A DNA stretch of 64,000 bases from Elymus sibiricus. Taxonomy: Eukaryota; Streptophyta; Magnoliopsida; Poales; Poaceae. The notes below the pieces were generated by a model, which did not search any database, was not told where the DNA came from, and worked only from the letters and a program-made list of their open reading frames with translations. The stretch is taken from positions 142,849,148 through 142,913,147 of the forward strand of contig CM077665.1 of assembly GCA_039707655.1 (NCBI GenBank), read 5' to 3'. Within the stretch, counting starts at the first letter, position 1. The number at the start of each line of letters is the position of its first letter. The position numbers and the translations under genes were made by a program. This document shows positions 24,421 through 35,425 of the stretch, piece by piece.

Positions 24421-24877
24421 TGCTACTTGTGAGTTGCGTGGGGTTTTTCCCCGAAGAGGAAGGGTGAAGTAGTACAGTAGAGATAAGTATTTCCCTCAGT
24501 GAGAACTAAGATTATCAAACCAATAGGAGAATCACAACAACTCGTCTTTCAAGCGGTACCTGCACACACAAAACCAAACACTTACACCCAACGCGAGCAA
24601 GAGGGTTGTCAAGCCCCTTGAACTCATTACTTGCAAAGATTACTTCTGATAGTGGTAGATAGATAATAATAAAAGTAAAATAAAATAAAATTAAATAAAC
24701 TGCAACAAGGTATTTTTAGGTTTTTTGCAAATATGATTAAGCAGACCCAGGGGCCATAGTGTTCACTAGAGGCTTCTCTCTCGAAAGTAGCATACGGTGG
24801 GTAGACAAATTACTGTTGGGCAATTGATAGAAAAGCGCATAGTTATGATTATGTATTCATGGCAATGACCATGTATA

Positions 24878-26805
24878 TTTTTTTGAAGCTTTGGACAGTG
24901 GGGTCTCGCCCACTGACTTTAAATTAGATTAACGGGACCAATTACACAAAGAGGATTTACATAATTACTAGGAAAAAAGGGGGGCAAAATACCTACGCAG
25001 AGGTAGAGTCAGAGAAAATAACAGTCACACAGAGGCTATAAACTGTAAAATGAAAGGCTCAAGGTCCTTTTTGGCCCTATGTATCAGCATACCGAAGTCT
25101 GACTTGAATCGTTGGAGCTAGGCTTCTTCCGTTGGCATCACACCCCTAAAGTGCTTGTTGTTACGCTCCTTCCATAGGCTCCATGAGGCCACCGCAAAAA
25201 CCTCCATAAACATGGGTCTCGTCCATCTGCGTCTAGCCTCATGCAGCAAATGCAGCCTATTGCCATGGCTGGGCCAGGTGATCCCCAATCTTCCCCAGCA
25301 GGCAGCACTGAACGGGTACCGAAAGAATAAGTGCTCTACGGTTACCTCAGGAGGATCAACACACATCAAACACTCATAGATGTTGTCTTGCAGCCGCAAG
25401 TTCCTCCTCCTCAGCATGTTACGAGTATTTAGCCGATCTGCCAGCAACAACCAAGCGAACATTCTCCATTTATTAGTACATTTCGACTTCCAGATCCAAC
25501 AAAATGCATCGTCTGCCATCATGTCCCGAAAACAATGAAGATAGTATTTACTCGAAGCAAAGTCCTTCGAGCCCCACACACAGCTCCAGCCATCACTAGC
25601 CCCGGCCATTAACTTAGTCGATGCAGTGCGGGACTGGAGGTCTTCCAACTCCTCTCTGGCCTGAGAAGTGAGCGGCAAATGAAAGTTTTGGCCCAAGGAG
25701 CTGGCCGTCAGCAGACCCTGGACTGAAATGTCTTCATCCTTGGCAAACGAGCAGAGGCGGGGATGGTTCTTTGCGAGCACATCATCATGCCATAGGTCTT
25801 TCCAAAACAACATTGTAATACCATCGACCACTTCCACCTTTGTGACCCCTGTGTAGATCGGTGAAAGTTGCATCACGTCGCGCCACCAAAAGGACCCACA
25901 CACATCAGTCGCGTGAGGCACCTTATTCTCATAGTGCACAGACCAGACCAGCTTTACCCACGGTATGTCGGCATGATTATAGAACTTATGCAGTTGCTTC
26001 ATAAGGAACCCTTGGTTTTGCACGTGCAGGACAATGACGCCCAAGCCCCCTTTGTTCTTTGGTCTGCAACTAAGGACCACGAGGCAAGCGAAGCTGATTT
26101 TACACCATCGTCAGACTTCTTGGCCCACAAGCAGTATCTCCTGAGTTTGTCCAAATGTTCCAGTATCTTGGGGGGAATCTTGATGGAGCACATGGCATAA
26201 ATAGTGAGTGAGGTGACCACCGAGTTCACCAAAGTCAGCTTTGAGCCATAGTCGAATAGCGAGGTGGCAGTGGAAAGTTTTCTCTCCACCGAAGCGACCA
26301 GTGGCACAAGATCGATCACCATCGTCCGCGTGATACCCATGGGCAGACCAAGGTAGGTGAAAGGCATGCTACCAATCGAACACCCAAACACTCCAGACAA
26401 AAGAGTGGTTTGGTCTGTCGTGGTGTTAACTGAAATCAACGTTGATTTCTAAAAGTTGATGTGGAGACCAACAGACATGGCATAGTCTTGTAGGATCATC
26501 TTCATGTGTTCAGCCTGTTCCAAAACTGCAGGCATGATGATGATCGTGTCGTCTACGTATTGGATGACCGGGTAGTCATTGTCCGGCACTGGGATGGGAA
26601 GTTGAAGATGGCCAGCCCGATAAGCAGCATTTATGGCTGCTTGCAGCAGGTCTACGGCGAGCACGAAGATAAGAGGCGATAGGGGGATCACCCTGACGAA
26701 TGCCGCATTTGCAGAAGAATTGCCTGCCCGGGGCACCGTTGAGGAGCACTGAGGATTTAGCAGTCGAGAAAAGACAGGGGATCCAGTTCAGCCACCGATC
26801 GTCAA
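24878..26805 (-). mobile_element. 5'-truncated LINE (L1-type non-LTR retrotransposon)
   Basis: A 1.93-kb element inside the solo LTR, flanked by near-identical 14-bp duplications: AATGACCATGTATA at 24864-24877 and AATGATCATGTATA at 26806-26819. The minus-strand 3' end is a short A run (T7 on the plus strand at 24878). Coding DNA covers the RT second half and C-terminal region; the endonuclease and first ORF are missing, the usual outcome of incomplete reverse transcription. Confidence 0.9.
25118..26750 (-). pseudogene. LINE reverse transcriptase, C-terminal half, with zf-RVT region
   Basis: Frame 26736-26449 has the RT catalytic motif QYVDDTIII after the [14 protein letters not shown] patch. 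Frame 26439-25999 has the thumb-type patch FTYLGLPMG and a KLTLVNSV segment. Frame 26080-25118 (320 codons, the longest intact piece) carries the Trp-rich C-terminal region and a zinc-binding segment (ECLMCVDPPEVTVEHLFF) of the plant zf-RVT type. Frames overlap in a way that shows two frameshifts. The Asp pair of the RT site is kept, but the N-terminal fingers and endonuclease are absent, so it cannot act. Confidence 0.85.
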
Positions 26806-27894
26806 AATGATCATGTATATAGGCATCACGTCCGTGACAAGTAGACCGAAATGATTCTGCATCTACTACTATTACTCCACCAATCGACCGCTATCCAGCA
26901 TGCATCTATGGTATTAAGTTTATGCAAACAGAGTAACACTTTAAGCAAGATGACATGATGTAGACAAAGTAAGCACAAGCAATATGTTCAAACCCCATCG
27001 TTTTATCCTTAGTAGCAACAATACAATACGTGTCTTGTTCCTTTCTGTCACGGGGATATAGAGCATTGCAAGATTCAACCCCCTACAATGCACACCTCCC
27101 ACTAAAGATAAATCAATCTAGTTGGCCAAACCAAACGGATAGATCGGAGAGACTTACAAAGCTATAACAATCATGGATAATAGAATTCAGAGAAGACTCA
27201 ATTACTTTTCATGAATAATCTGATCATAAACCCACAATTCATCAGATCTCATCAAACACACCGCAAAAGAAGATTACATCGGATAGATCAACGCGAGAAT
27301 CACAAAGAAATTTGTATTGAAGATCAAAGAGAGAGAAGACGCCATCTAGCTACTAGCTATGGACCCATAGGTCTATGGTGAACTACTCATACATCATCAT
27401 GGAGGCAACAAGGTTGATGAAGATGGCTTCAGCAGAGTACCAGAAAAGGCCTCCATATGTGATCACGGAAAGACAGAGGCTTGCGGCGGCGAAAAAAGTG
27501 TTTCAGGTGGCTCTTTGTTGGTTTCCTGATTTTAGAGAAATTATGGAGGTGGAATTAGGTCAGACGGAGCCACGAGGGGCCCACAAGGCATCAGGGCGCG
27601 CCATGTTGCCTTCCCGTCTCCTTGCTTTGCGTCTGGTCTCCTCCCGAAGCTTCCAGGTCTATTTTGTCCAGAAAAAATCGTCAAAAAGTTTCGCAGCGCT
27701 TGGACTTCATTTGGTACTGATTTCCTGGAAACCAAAAACAAGCAGAAAACATCAACTAGCACTAGGCACTGATGTTAATAGGTTAGTCCCCAAAAATGAT
27801 ATAAAATAGCATATTATTACATATAAAGTATCCAAGATTGATAATATAATAGCATGGAACAATCAAAAATTATCGACACGTCGAAGACGTATCA

Positions 27895-28550
27895 CTAGGA
27901 TATAGCCTTTTGATTTCCTCTAAATCATACCCGTTGTCCAGTAGCTTGTTTGCACGGTATCTATTACTACTCATGGCCTTAGTGAACACACGCATGGCAT
28001 GGATTTCTGCAAGTGCTTTGTCTCGGTCGTTGAACTTGGAAATATCTCTTGTCATCCTAACAGGAGGTTTGACCAGTGTTTGTTTCTAGGACCCCTTAAG
28101 CATCTAACATTGATGCCACAGTTTTCATGGGTGATGGCACCTAGGACGTTACCTCATTTCGTTGCATTCTTGATCGGACTAACGGGTCTCCCTTCTTTGT
28201 TAATCTATTTTATCACGTAAGTTGCTGTAGGCACCTTATTCCGTGACTTACACTTCCGTGGCTGACTTTCCAAATCAGCTTCTGCATCACTGAGGTCTCC
28301 TTCCTCTTCAGCATCATCCAACTCTTCTTCCAAATGTTGGCCATCTTGCGTTTCTTCAGTACCATCATCGGAATATCCATCCCTGCCTTGCACTTCCTCT
28401 TCAGCAGCATGTGAATCTTATTCCCCATCTAGACCACCATCTCCAGCATGTTCAGTATCCTCATGAAACTCGTAAGCATAATTCGGCGGCTCATCTTGTT
28501 GGAAGTCAAAGCCTCACTCCGAGATCGTGTATGTCTTGCCATCTTTTATC
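27895..28550 (-). pseudogene. CACTA transposase ORF, N-terminal part
   Basis: Minus-strand frames around 28428-28205 and 28055-27895 encode an acidic segment (EEELDDAEEEGDLSDAEADLE) then a Lys/Arg-rich patch and a helical segment (EIHAMRVFTKAMSS). The frame reaches the solo LTR at 27894 and resumes at 24420, where DDEWKEFF is followed by two stop codons. This acidic-then-basic head is usual for the plant En/Spm transposase type. Several stops exist, for example near 28100 and 28420. Confidence 0.6.
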
Positions 28551-28619
28551 TGCAAAATGAAGATTGCATCCATAATGAGTAAAAAAAGAATTACAAATTA
28601 ATAAAAAATTGGCAACATG

Positions 28620-29065
28620 GGTGCTAAAAAAGAGACATATCAAGTGCCAGAAATTCGACGAAATGGAAATGAATCAACATTTCGTCATAACTTTGGCACT
28701 CTTTTCTATTCCCATTAAAAGAAGACAACGATCCGCAATGAAATTCACCATTGGCATCACCATTTTATCAATTTTTTTGGCATAATCTTTGCTAAAAATT
28801 GGACGTATTGAATGACATAAATTCGACAAAATGGAAGTGAATTAACATTTCGTCAAAACTTTGGCACTCTTTTCTATTCCCTCTAAAAGAAGACAGCGGA
28901 CTGCAATGAAATTCACCACGGGACATCACCACTTTATCAAAAAAAATTGGCATATCCTTTGCTACAAATTGGATGCATTTAAAGACAGAAATTCAACGAA
29001 ATGAAAGTGAATCAACATTTCGTCAAAACTTTGGCACTCTTCTATATTCCCTTTAAATTAAACCG
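28620..29065. repeat. 168-170 bp tandem repeat, about 2.7 copies
   Basis: Repeat starts are visible at 28651, 28819 and 28989, each with AAATTCGACGAAATGGAA-like sequence followed by CAACATTTCGTC and AACTTTGGCACTCTT. Copies differ at many positions. It lies in the non-coding leader of the CACTA element. Confidence 0.85.
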
Positions 29066-29640
29066 TGAGCATCGACATATAGCACAAGCAATTGTATCAT
29101 ATTCATTTCATCATGTATAGTAGAACATCACGTGAGCACGAACATAGTACAAGCAATGAATTGAAATCATTTAAAATCAATGAACATATATAGCAGAAGC
29201 AGTGAATTCAAGCAACCGAGGGTAGTGGTGTGTAGATGGCCGAGGATCCGTTGGTGCGGGCGGAGGCGCGCCGACGGATGGGTATGTGAAGGTGGTCGAA
29301 GGTCGTCGATCCGTTGGTGCGGGCGGAGGCGCACTGATGGAGAGGGGTCAATGGAGAGGGCCGAGGAGCAGGGGCAGTCGAGGAGCACGGGGCGACCAAG
29401 GGCGTTCGTACCGCCGTTGGGTGGAGGTGGAAGACAAATGGGGGGAGTGACAGAGCGTGCGGGGGGCCGCGGCGGCGGGCATGGTGCCGACGCGTGCGGC
29501 TGGTGGCGACGCGCGCTACCGGCTTTTATGGGGGGCGGCAGATCGTGGTGGCGTTCGATGGGGAACGGGTGTGTGGGGAGGGAGCTCAATGCTGTGAATT
29601 GGGCGGGCGGGGATTAGATGTAGACGTAATTTTCGGCCAG
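29066..29640 (-). other. GC-rich non-coding leader of the CACTA element
   Basis: Open frames of 140 or so codons exist on both strands, but they are Pro/Arg-rich, overlap each other and carry no known domain. A 40-bp unit containing GGATCCGTTGGTGCGGGCGG is duplicated (about 29245 and 29310). I regard this as leader DNA, not a gene. Confidence 0.5.
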
Positions 29641-29649
29641 CCACGCGCG

Positions 29650-30033
29650 TAAGTTTGTTTTTTTTGCACTGGCAGGTGCTGCCCGAGGCTCGCCACAAGT
29701 TTTTGATGCACCAGTGGAGGGCCGTAAGCATCACCCGCCACAGCTATATTCTGCCAAAATTGAGCGCCCGGCAAGGATAAGCAGTGGCGGTTGCAAGACA
29801 ACGCCCGCCATTGTTGTGTCATCTACCTGTGGCGGGCCCTAGGCTAGGCCCGCCACTGATTGATTACTCAAACAAGTCCCACCAGGGAGATTATATCTGT
29901 GGCGAGTAACTGAATTTGCCCGCCACAGTTATGCCCTTAGCTGTGGCAGGCGGTTTTTGTTACTCGCCACTACTTATTTTCAAAAATAGTTGTGGCGGGT
30001 AGCACACGACGCCCGCCACTAGTTGGGGTTCAC
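29650..30033 (-). repeat. CACTA subterminal repeats (GTGGCGGGC / GCCCGCCAC)
   Basis: At least ten direct and inverted copies of GTGGCGGGC-like units lie between 29690 and 30020, some back to back (29824-29855). Such arrays next to the terminal inverted repeat are the binding sites of CACTA transposase. Confidence 0.85.
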
Positions 30034-31616
30034 TGATACGTCTCCAACGTATCGATAATTTATGAAGTATTCATGCCATATTTGCCTATGTTTACAATAC
30101 TTTTATATGGTTTTGATGCACTTTATATGATTTATATAGAACTAACCCAGACTGACGCTGTTTTCAGTAGAATTACCGTGGTGTTGTTTTTTGTGCAGAA
30201 AATAAAAGTTCTCGGAATCGCTCGAAACTTTTTTTATGATTTTTTCTGGAGAAAATAAGAAATACCGGAGCGAAGAACCACCGGAGGGGAGCCACCTCTG
30301 GGCCACAAGCCAACAGGGCGTGCCCAGTTAGCTTGTGGGGCCCACGTGGCTCCGGTTGACATGATTCCAATGTTGAAAATCATATAAATCCAGAAACCCT
30401 CGAAAGTTAACCTAGAACTTCTGCTCCGCCGCTGCAACTCTCTGTATCAAAGAAAAACCCATCTAGAGCCTTTCCAGTACCCTGCCGGAGGGGGAAATCA
30501 TCACCGGCGGCCATCTTCATCATCCCGACAGAGGCCATGACGAGGAGGGAGTAGTTCACCCTTGGGGCTGAGGGTATGTACCAGTAGCTATGTGTTTGAT
30601 CTCTCTCTCTCTCTCGTGTTCTTGAGATGGCACGATCTTGATGTATCGCGGGCTTTGTTAATATAGTTGGATCATATGGTGTTCTCCCCTTGCTATCTTG
30701 TTGTGATGAATTGAATCTTTCCCTTTGAGATTTTGTTATGTCGGATTGAATATTGGATTTGAGATCACTTGAATATGTCATGGTACTCAACTTGCGGATT
30801 CCCGTGATGACAATGGGGTAATCTATGCATAGGGGTTGATATACGTTCTTGTCCTACTTTCTTCGATAGAAATCTTGGGGTACTATTTGAAGTTCTTTGT
30901 GTTGGATTGAATATGATTAATCTGAAATTGTTCGATGCGTGTCGAATAATTAACCCACGGATACTTGAGGTGACATTGGAGTATCTAGGTGACATCAGGG
31001 TTGATTGATATGTATCATTGGTGTTATTTTAGTACGAACTCTAGGGTTGTTTTTGACATCTATAGGAATAACCCAATAGATTGATCGGAAAGGGTAACTT
31101 TGAGGTGGTTCTACTACCTACAACAATTTCATCTCATGTTCTCCGCTAGATATGAACTTTGGAATGATTCTTTGTTGCTTGTTGAGGGATGATCATATGA
31201 TTCTATTATGTTAGTATTGTTGAGAGATTGCACTGATGAAAGTATGAACCCTAGGCCTTATTTCCAAGCATTGCTATACCGTTTTGCTCATTGTTTACTA
31301 CTTGTTACCTTGCTGTTTTTATATTTTCAGATTACAAAAACCTATATCTACCATCCATATTGCACTTATATCACCATCTCTTCGCCGAACTAGTGCACCT
31401 ATACAATTTACCATTGTATTGGGTGTGTTGGGGACACAAAATATTTTTTGTATTTGATTGCAGGGTTGTTTGAGAGTGACCATCTTCATCCTACACCTCC
31501 CACGAATTGATAAACCTTAGGTCATACACTTGAGGGAAAATTGCTACTGTCCTACAAAACGCTGCGCTTGAAGGCCCAACAGAGTCTACAAGAATAAAGT
31601 TGCGTAGTAGACATCA
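30034..31616 (+). repeat. Solo LTR (TGATACG start, GTAGACATCA end); target duplication TTCAC
   Basis: 1583 bp from TGATACGTCTCCAACG to GTAGTAGACATCA. TTCAC flanks it at 30029-30033 and 31617-31621. It separates the last 28 bp of the CACTA terminus from the subterminal repeats. A TC microsatellite lies at about 30601-30613. No coding frame in it is credible. Confidence 0.9.
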
Positions 31617-31644
31617 TTCACCTATAAGCCCTTTCCCAATAGTG
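31617..31644 (-). repeat. Right terminus of the CACTA element
   Basis: The minus strand starts CACTATTGGG at 31644 and runs into ...GGTGAA, which continues as the inner terminus after the solo LTR. The following host DNA starts GTA (31645-31647), the candidate 3-bp target site. The left copy is outside the window. Confidence 0.8.
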
Positions 31645-31759
31645 GTAATTTCATAGCTATGTATGCTTTCCAATCTATTGATTCTTCTTTGGCCAATTAG
31701 ATGACTGGATCTTCAAAGGGAGGGGTGCATAGTAGTGGGTTCAATCTTGCGGTGACTCT
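31645..31759 (+). repeat. Old LTR remnant (TGATACG family) into which the CACTA element inserted
   Basis: GTAATTTCATAGCTATGTATG and onwards match the middle of other family LTRs (for example from 45891). The part to the left is not in the window; the part to the right is cut by the solo LTR at 31760 and may resume as CCAGTGACA at 33296. Confidence 0.7.
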
Positions 31760-33289
31760 TGATATGTATCCAATGTATCTATAATTTTTGATTGTTTCAT
31801 GCTATTATATTATCAATCTTAGATACTTTCTACGCAATTTTATATCATTTTTGGGAACTAACCTATGAACCCAGTGCTAGTTGTAGTTTTCTGCCTGTTT
31901 TTTTTACAGAAAATCAATACCAAACGAAGTCCAAATGCTACGAAACTTTTTGATGATTTTTTTCTAGACCAGAAGACACCCTAGAAGTTTCGGAGGGGAG
32001 TCGAGATGATAGACAAGGAGACGGCAAGGCATCAGAGCGCGCCTAGGGGGTAGGGTGCGCCTTGTTGTCTTGTGGCCCCCTCGTGGCTTCGTCTGGCCTA
32101 ATTCCACTTCTTAAATTCCCAAATATTCCAAAACCCTCAGAGAGACACCCGAAATAATTTTTTCTCCACTGCAAGTCTTTGTTATTCCGTGATCCTATCT
32201 GGAGGCCTTTTCCAGCACCCTGACGGAGGGGAATCAATCACGGAGGGCTTCTACATCAATCTTGCTACCTCTCCGATGATGTGTGAGTAGTCTACCACAG
32301 ACCTACGGGTCCATAGTGATTAGCTAGATGGCTTCTTCTCTCTCTTTGATCTTCAATACCGTGTTATCTTCAAAGATCTATTTGATGTAATCCTTTTGTA
32401 AGGTGTGTTTGTTGGGATATGATGATTTGTGGGTTTATGATCAGATTATTCATTGAAAGTAACTGAGCCAAATCTGAACTTTATTATGTGTGATTTATAT
32501 AGCTTTGTAATGCTTTTCGATCTATGGTTTTTCTTGGCCAAGTTGATCTATCGATCTTTAGTGGAAGTGGTGCATAGTAGTGGGTTCAATCTTGCGGTAT
32601 CCTCACCCAGTGACAGCAAGGGTAGCAAGGCATGTATTGTGCTCTTGCCACTAAGGATAAAACGACGGGGTCTGAACATATTGCTTGCCTTTCTTTGTCT
32701 ACATTATGTCATGTTGCGTAAAGCGTTACTTTGTTTGTTATGAACTTAATACCATAGATGCAGGTAGGAGTCGACCGATCGGTGGAGTAACAGTATTAGA
32801 TTAATGCAGGAGTCGATCTACTTGTCATGGACATAATGCCTATGTATATGATCATGCCATGAATAACGTTATAATTATTTTCGCTTGTCTATCAATTGCC
32901 CTAACAGTAATTTGTCTACCACTGTATGCTATACTAAAAAAGAGAAACCTCTAGTGAATACTATGCCCCCCGGGTCTACCTTAACCATATTACAAAAACC
33001 ATAAATATATTGATGCACTTTTATTACTTTTATTTTACTTTGAAAATTATTTATCTAACATTATCAGATTTAATCCTTGCTTTCAACAAGTACAAGGGGA
33101 TTGACAACCCTCTTGCCCCTGTTGGGTGCAAGTATTTGCTCTTTTGTGTGTAGGTGCTACTAAGCCATTGTTTGGTTGTACTCCTACCGGTTCGATAAAC
33201 CTTGGTTATTAACCGTGGGAAATACTTTTTGCTACTTTACTACATCACCCTTCCTCTTCGGGGAAAATCCTAACGCATCTCAAGTAGCA
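31760..33289 (+). repeat. Solo LTR (TGATATG start, AAGTAGCA end); target duplication ACTCT
   Basis: 1530 bp, flanked by ACTCT at 31755-31759 and 33290-33294. The layout matches 43004, 45118 and 46838. There is no internal retroelement sequence on either side. Confidence 0.9.
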
Positions 33290-33294
33290 ACTCT

Positions 33295-33663
33295 ATCCAG
33301 TGACAAAAGTGAGAAACTTGCTACGGTTCTTTATGTTAAGAATGAAATTGTTGCTATGGCACCCATACATGATAATACTTTTATCTTCTTGAATTCTCCC
33401 AGTTACACTATATCGGAGAAGTTTGCACTTATTAAGAATTATATTAATGGGTTGTGTTTTACCATTGTACATGATGATTCTAATAGATATAATATGCATG
33501 TGCTTTCTACTCTTGCTTGCAATTATCACGAGAGAGGAACCATGTCTCCAACTGTCTATGCTTCCAATATAATAAAATTGCAAGAAACTATCTACACTAT
33601 GTTTGTAGGCATTATTTATGATGATTTTGTTATGCCTACTACTTACTATAATGATCATGATTG
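33295..33663 (+). pseudogene. Unrecognised ORF remnant next to the solo LTR
   Basis: An open frame of about 123 codons that enters from inside the LTR and ends at TGA 33662. Composition is ordinary for a protein (mixed hydrophobic and polar, patches FALIKNYINGL and HDDSNRYNMHVL), and codon use is AT-rich like retroelement DNA. It lacks a start of its own and no domain is recognised. I think it is the debris of an LTR retroelement's internal ORF. The AT-rich sequence after it (33664-33860) seems to continue the same element. Confidence 0.35.
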
Positions 33664-33860
33664 AGGAGATAATTATGATGCTTCTCTTGATCTTGGAAAT
33701 TTATTTAAGGCTCATAATAAATATATTATTTATAATTAACTTTGCAATACTATTATTTGAAAGAGCGTCAACTTTAGGTAATAATGATCCCACCCTTTGG
33801 AGAGTGATCAATCTTATGATTTTTTTTTTGATAAAAGTGGGTTTGAAGAGATCATGACTT

Positions 33861-34734
33861 TATTTGATATTATATTACAAAATAAATAATCATGAAAATG
33901 AAAAGCTAAAGCCAGAGGGTGAATGGTGTAACAGGTTGAGGACTGGAACTAAGAAAAGCAAAAGGTTGTACGTAAGAGCCTTTTCCTTGGATGTAACCAC
34001 AAGGGAGCATGTTCCCTTCACCTTGCGATAATAACAACTTATCAGAAAGGCATTGTACTATTTTGATTCAATGTATCTGTTTTGATTCAGCTGTACAACG
34101 TTAGTTATAATTTATGCATGTTCTGCTTGCGCCTCGCGGAAGAAACGTTCTACAACAATGGTGATATATCTATCTGTGCTGCCTTACTAGTATGTGCATG
34201 TGTTAAGTAGGAGTTAGTGTTTTGTAGTGATTTAAAATGGAAAAGGTCACATATCCATCGTGAAATGATTAAAAGACATAGAATCTATAATAGAAATAGT
34301 ATAAAAGTGTAAATCAAAAAAAGTAAATGGCGAACTATAGAATTTTCGGTGCAGAAACGAACGCACCGGATGTCGTCAAACTTAGATCCTACGTTTGCGC
34401 AATGTGCGACTCGATACTTGTTGCCTCATTTTTATGGAGGAGGTTTGATTTGATCCCCTTTTTCCCGTTGTCCCGATATTTTTGGAAGAGGTTGGATCCT
34501 GATCGTGGTCCAGTTTTTTCGTTAAGGCTGGATATGGGGATCGTGATTTTCTAAGACTCGATCTTCGGGTTTTTCTTGTAGGAGGTTTAGGTCTCATTTT
34601 TTGGAGGAGGCTCGATCTTGGTTTGGGATAGAAATCATTTTTGCATGTTGGAGATTTGAACTCTGGTCTTCTAGGAGAACCTTTATACTTAGACCATTAA
34701 CCACCTCACCTGATTTTTTTTGTCTACACTAGTG
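33861..34734. other. AT-rich intergenic stretch, nothing recognised
   Basis: No supported gene, no terminal repeats. Short frames (for example 34327-34554) lack known patches. Confidence 0.6.
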
Positions 34735-35425
34735 GAAAAACTAACCTTTTCAATATGAGAAAACTAACTTACACCAAAGTTATTGAACATACTCCAGTAA
34801 TTTTTGTACAAATAGTATACTAATTTACGCCGCAGACTTGATAATTTACGTACCAGCACCATGATAACTTTTTTGACAATTATTTTTCTTAAAACATACC
34901 CCAGTAATTTATGTGTAAATAACATGATAATATTACACAATGCAAAGTTGATAATTTACGCACAAACACCATGGTAACTTTGACCCGAGGAAAAAAGTTG
35001 TTGAAAACACACCCTCGTAACTTTTGTGTAAATAGATGATAATTTACGCACCATAAACCTGATAACTTATGTACAACACCATGATAACTTTGAACCAGAA
35101 AAAATATTTGAAACATGCTCCGATAACTTTTTGGTAAAAAGCTTGGTAACTTGCATACCGCCCGGTTGTAATTTATGTTCAAACATTGTGGTAACTTTCA
35201 TCCGGGGAAAAAGTTGTCGAAACATACCTCCGGTAACTTATACTTAAAGTTACCACGCTGCACATGCTAAAGTTACCATGCTTCTTATGCTATAATTATG
35301 AGTCTTCTCATGTTTTAATTACCAGCCTTATCATGCTATTGTTACGAGGTTGCTAATGTTGAAGTTACTAGTGTGCTCATGCCATAGCTATCACGTTGCT
35401 CATGCCAAAGTTACAAGACTAAATT
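34735..35425. repeat. Degenerate interspersed repeat of GATAACTTT / GGTAACTTT / GATAATTTACG units
   Basis: Units such as TGATAACTT, GATAATTTACGCAC, CACCATGGTAACTTTGA and AAAGTTACCA recur every 30-70 bp. From about 35240 the units occur in inverted form (AAGTTACCA). Repeats are too diverged for a clean period. No coding content. Triticeae DNA has similar blocks in DNA transposons, but I cannot assign it. Confidence 0.6.

Larger units (their letters stand above)
24421..27894 (-). repeat. Solo LTR (TGATACG family) on the minus strand, split by a LINE; target duplication CTAGG
   Basis: On the minus strand it begins TGATACGTCTTCGACG at 27894 and ends AACTCACAAGTAGCA at 24421. CTAGG flanks it at 24416-24420 and 27895-27899. 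Subtracting the LINE and one copy of its 14-bp duplication leaves about 1530 bp, the normal LTR length for this family. No internal retroelement DNA adjoins it, so it is a solo LTR left by recombination. It interrupts the CACTA transposase ORF, whose frame joins across it. Confidence 0.88.
1..31644 (-). mobile_element. Large CACTA (En/Spm) DNA transposon, broken up by nested insertions; left end outside window
   Basis: The right terminus reads, on the minus strand, CACTATTGGGAAAGGGC, starting at 31644. Its inner part continues at 30033 once the solo LTR 30034-31616 is removed. Subterminal GTGGCGGGC-type repeats (29650-30033), a GC-rich leader, a 168-bp tandem repeat and minus-strand transposase-like frames follow. 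CACTA-derived DNA visible here is 1-900, 14217-14790, 23437-24420, 27895-30033 and 31617-31644; everything else between is younger insertion. Three of these insertions have perfect 5-bp target duplications (GGAAC, CTAGG, TTCAC). The frames contain stops and shifts, so the element is dead. The left terminus is not in the window, so its full length is unknown. Confidence 0.8.

Noticed and set aside
28620..29065. CRISPR-like array
   Set aside because: Three diverged 168-bp tandem units without short repeats and unique spacers, in a plant transposon.
29167..29617. Overlapping 140-codon ORFs on both strands near the CACTA end
   Set aside because: They overlap each other, are rich in Pro/Arg/Gly, and lie in GC-rich CACTA leader DNA without any domain.
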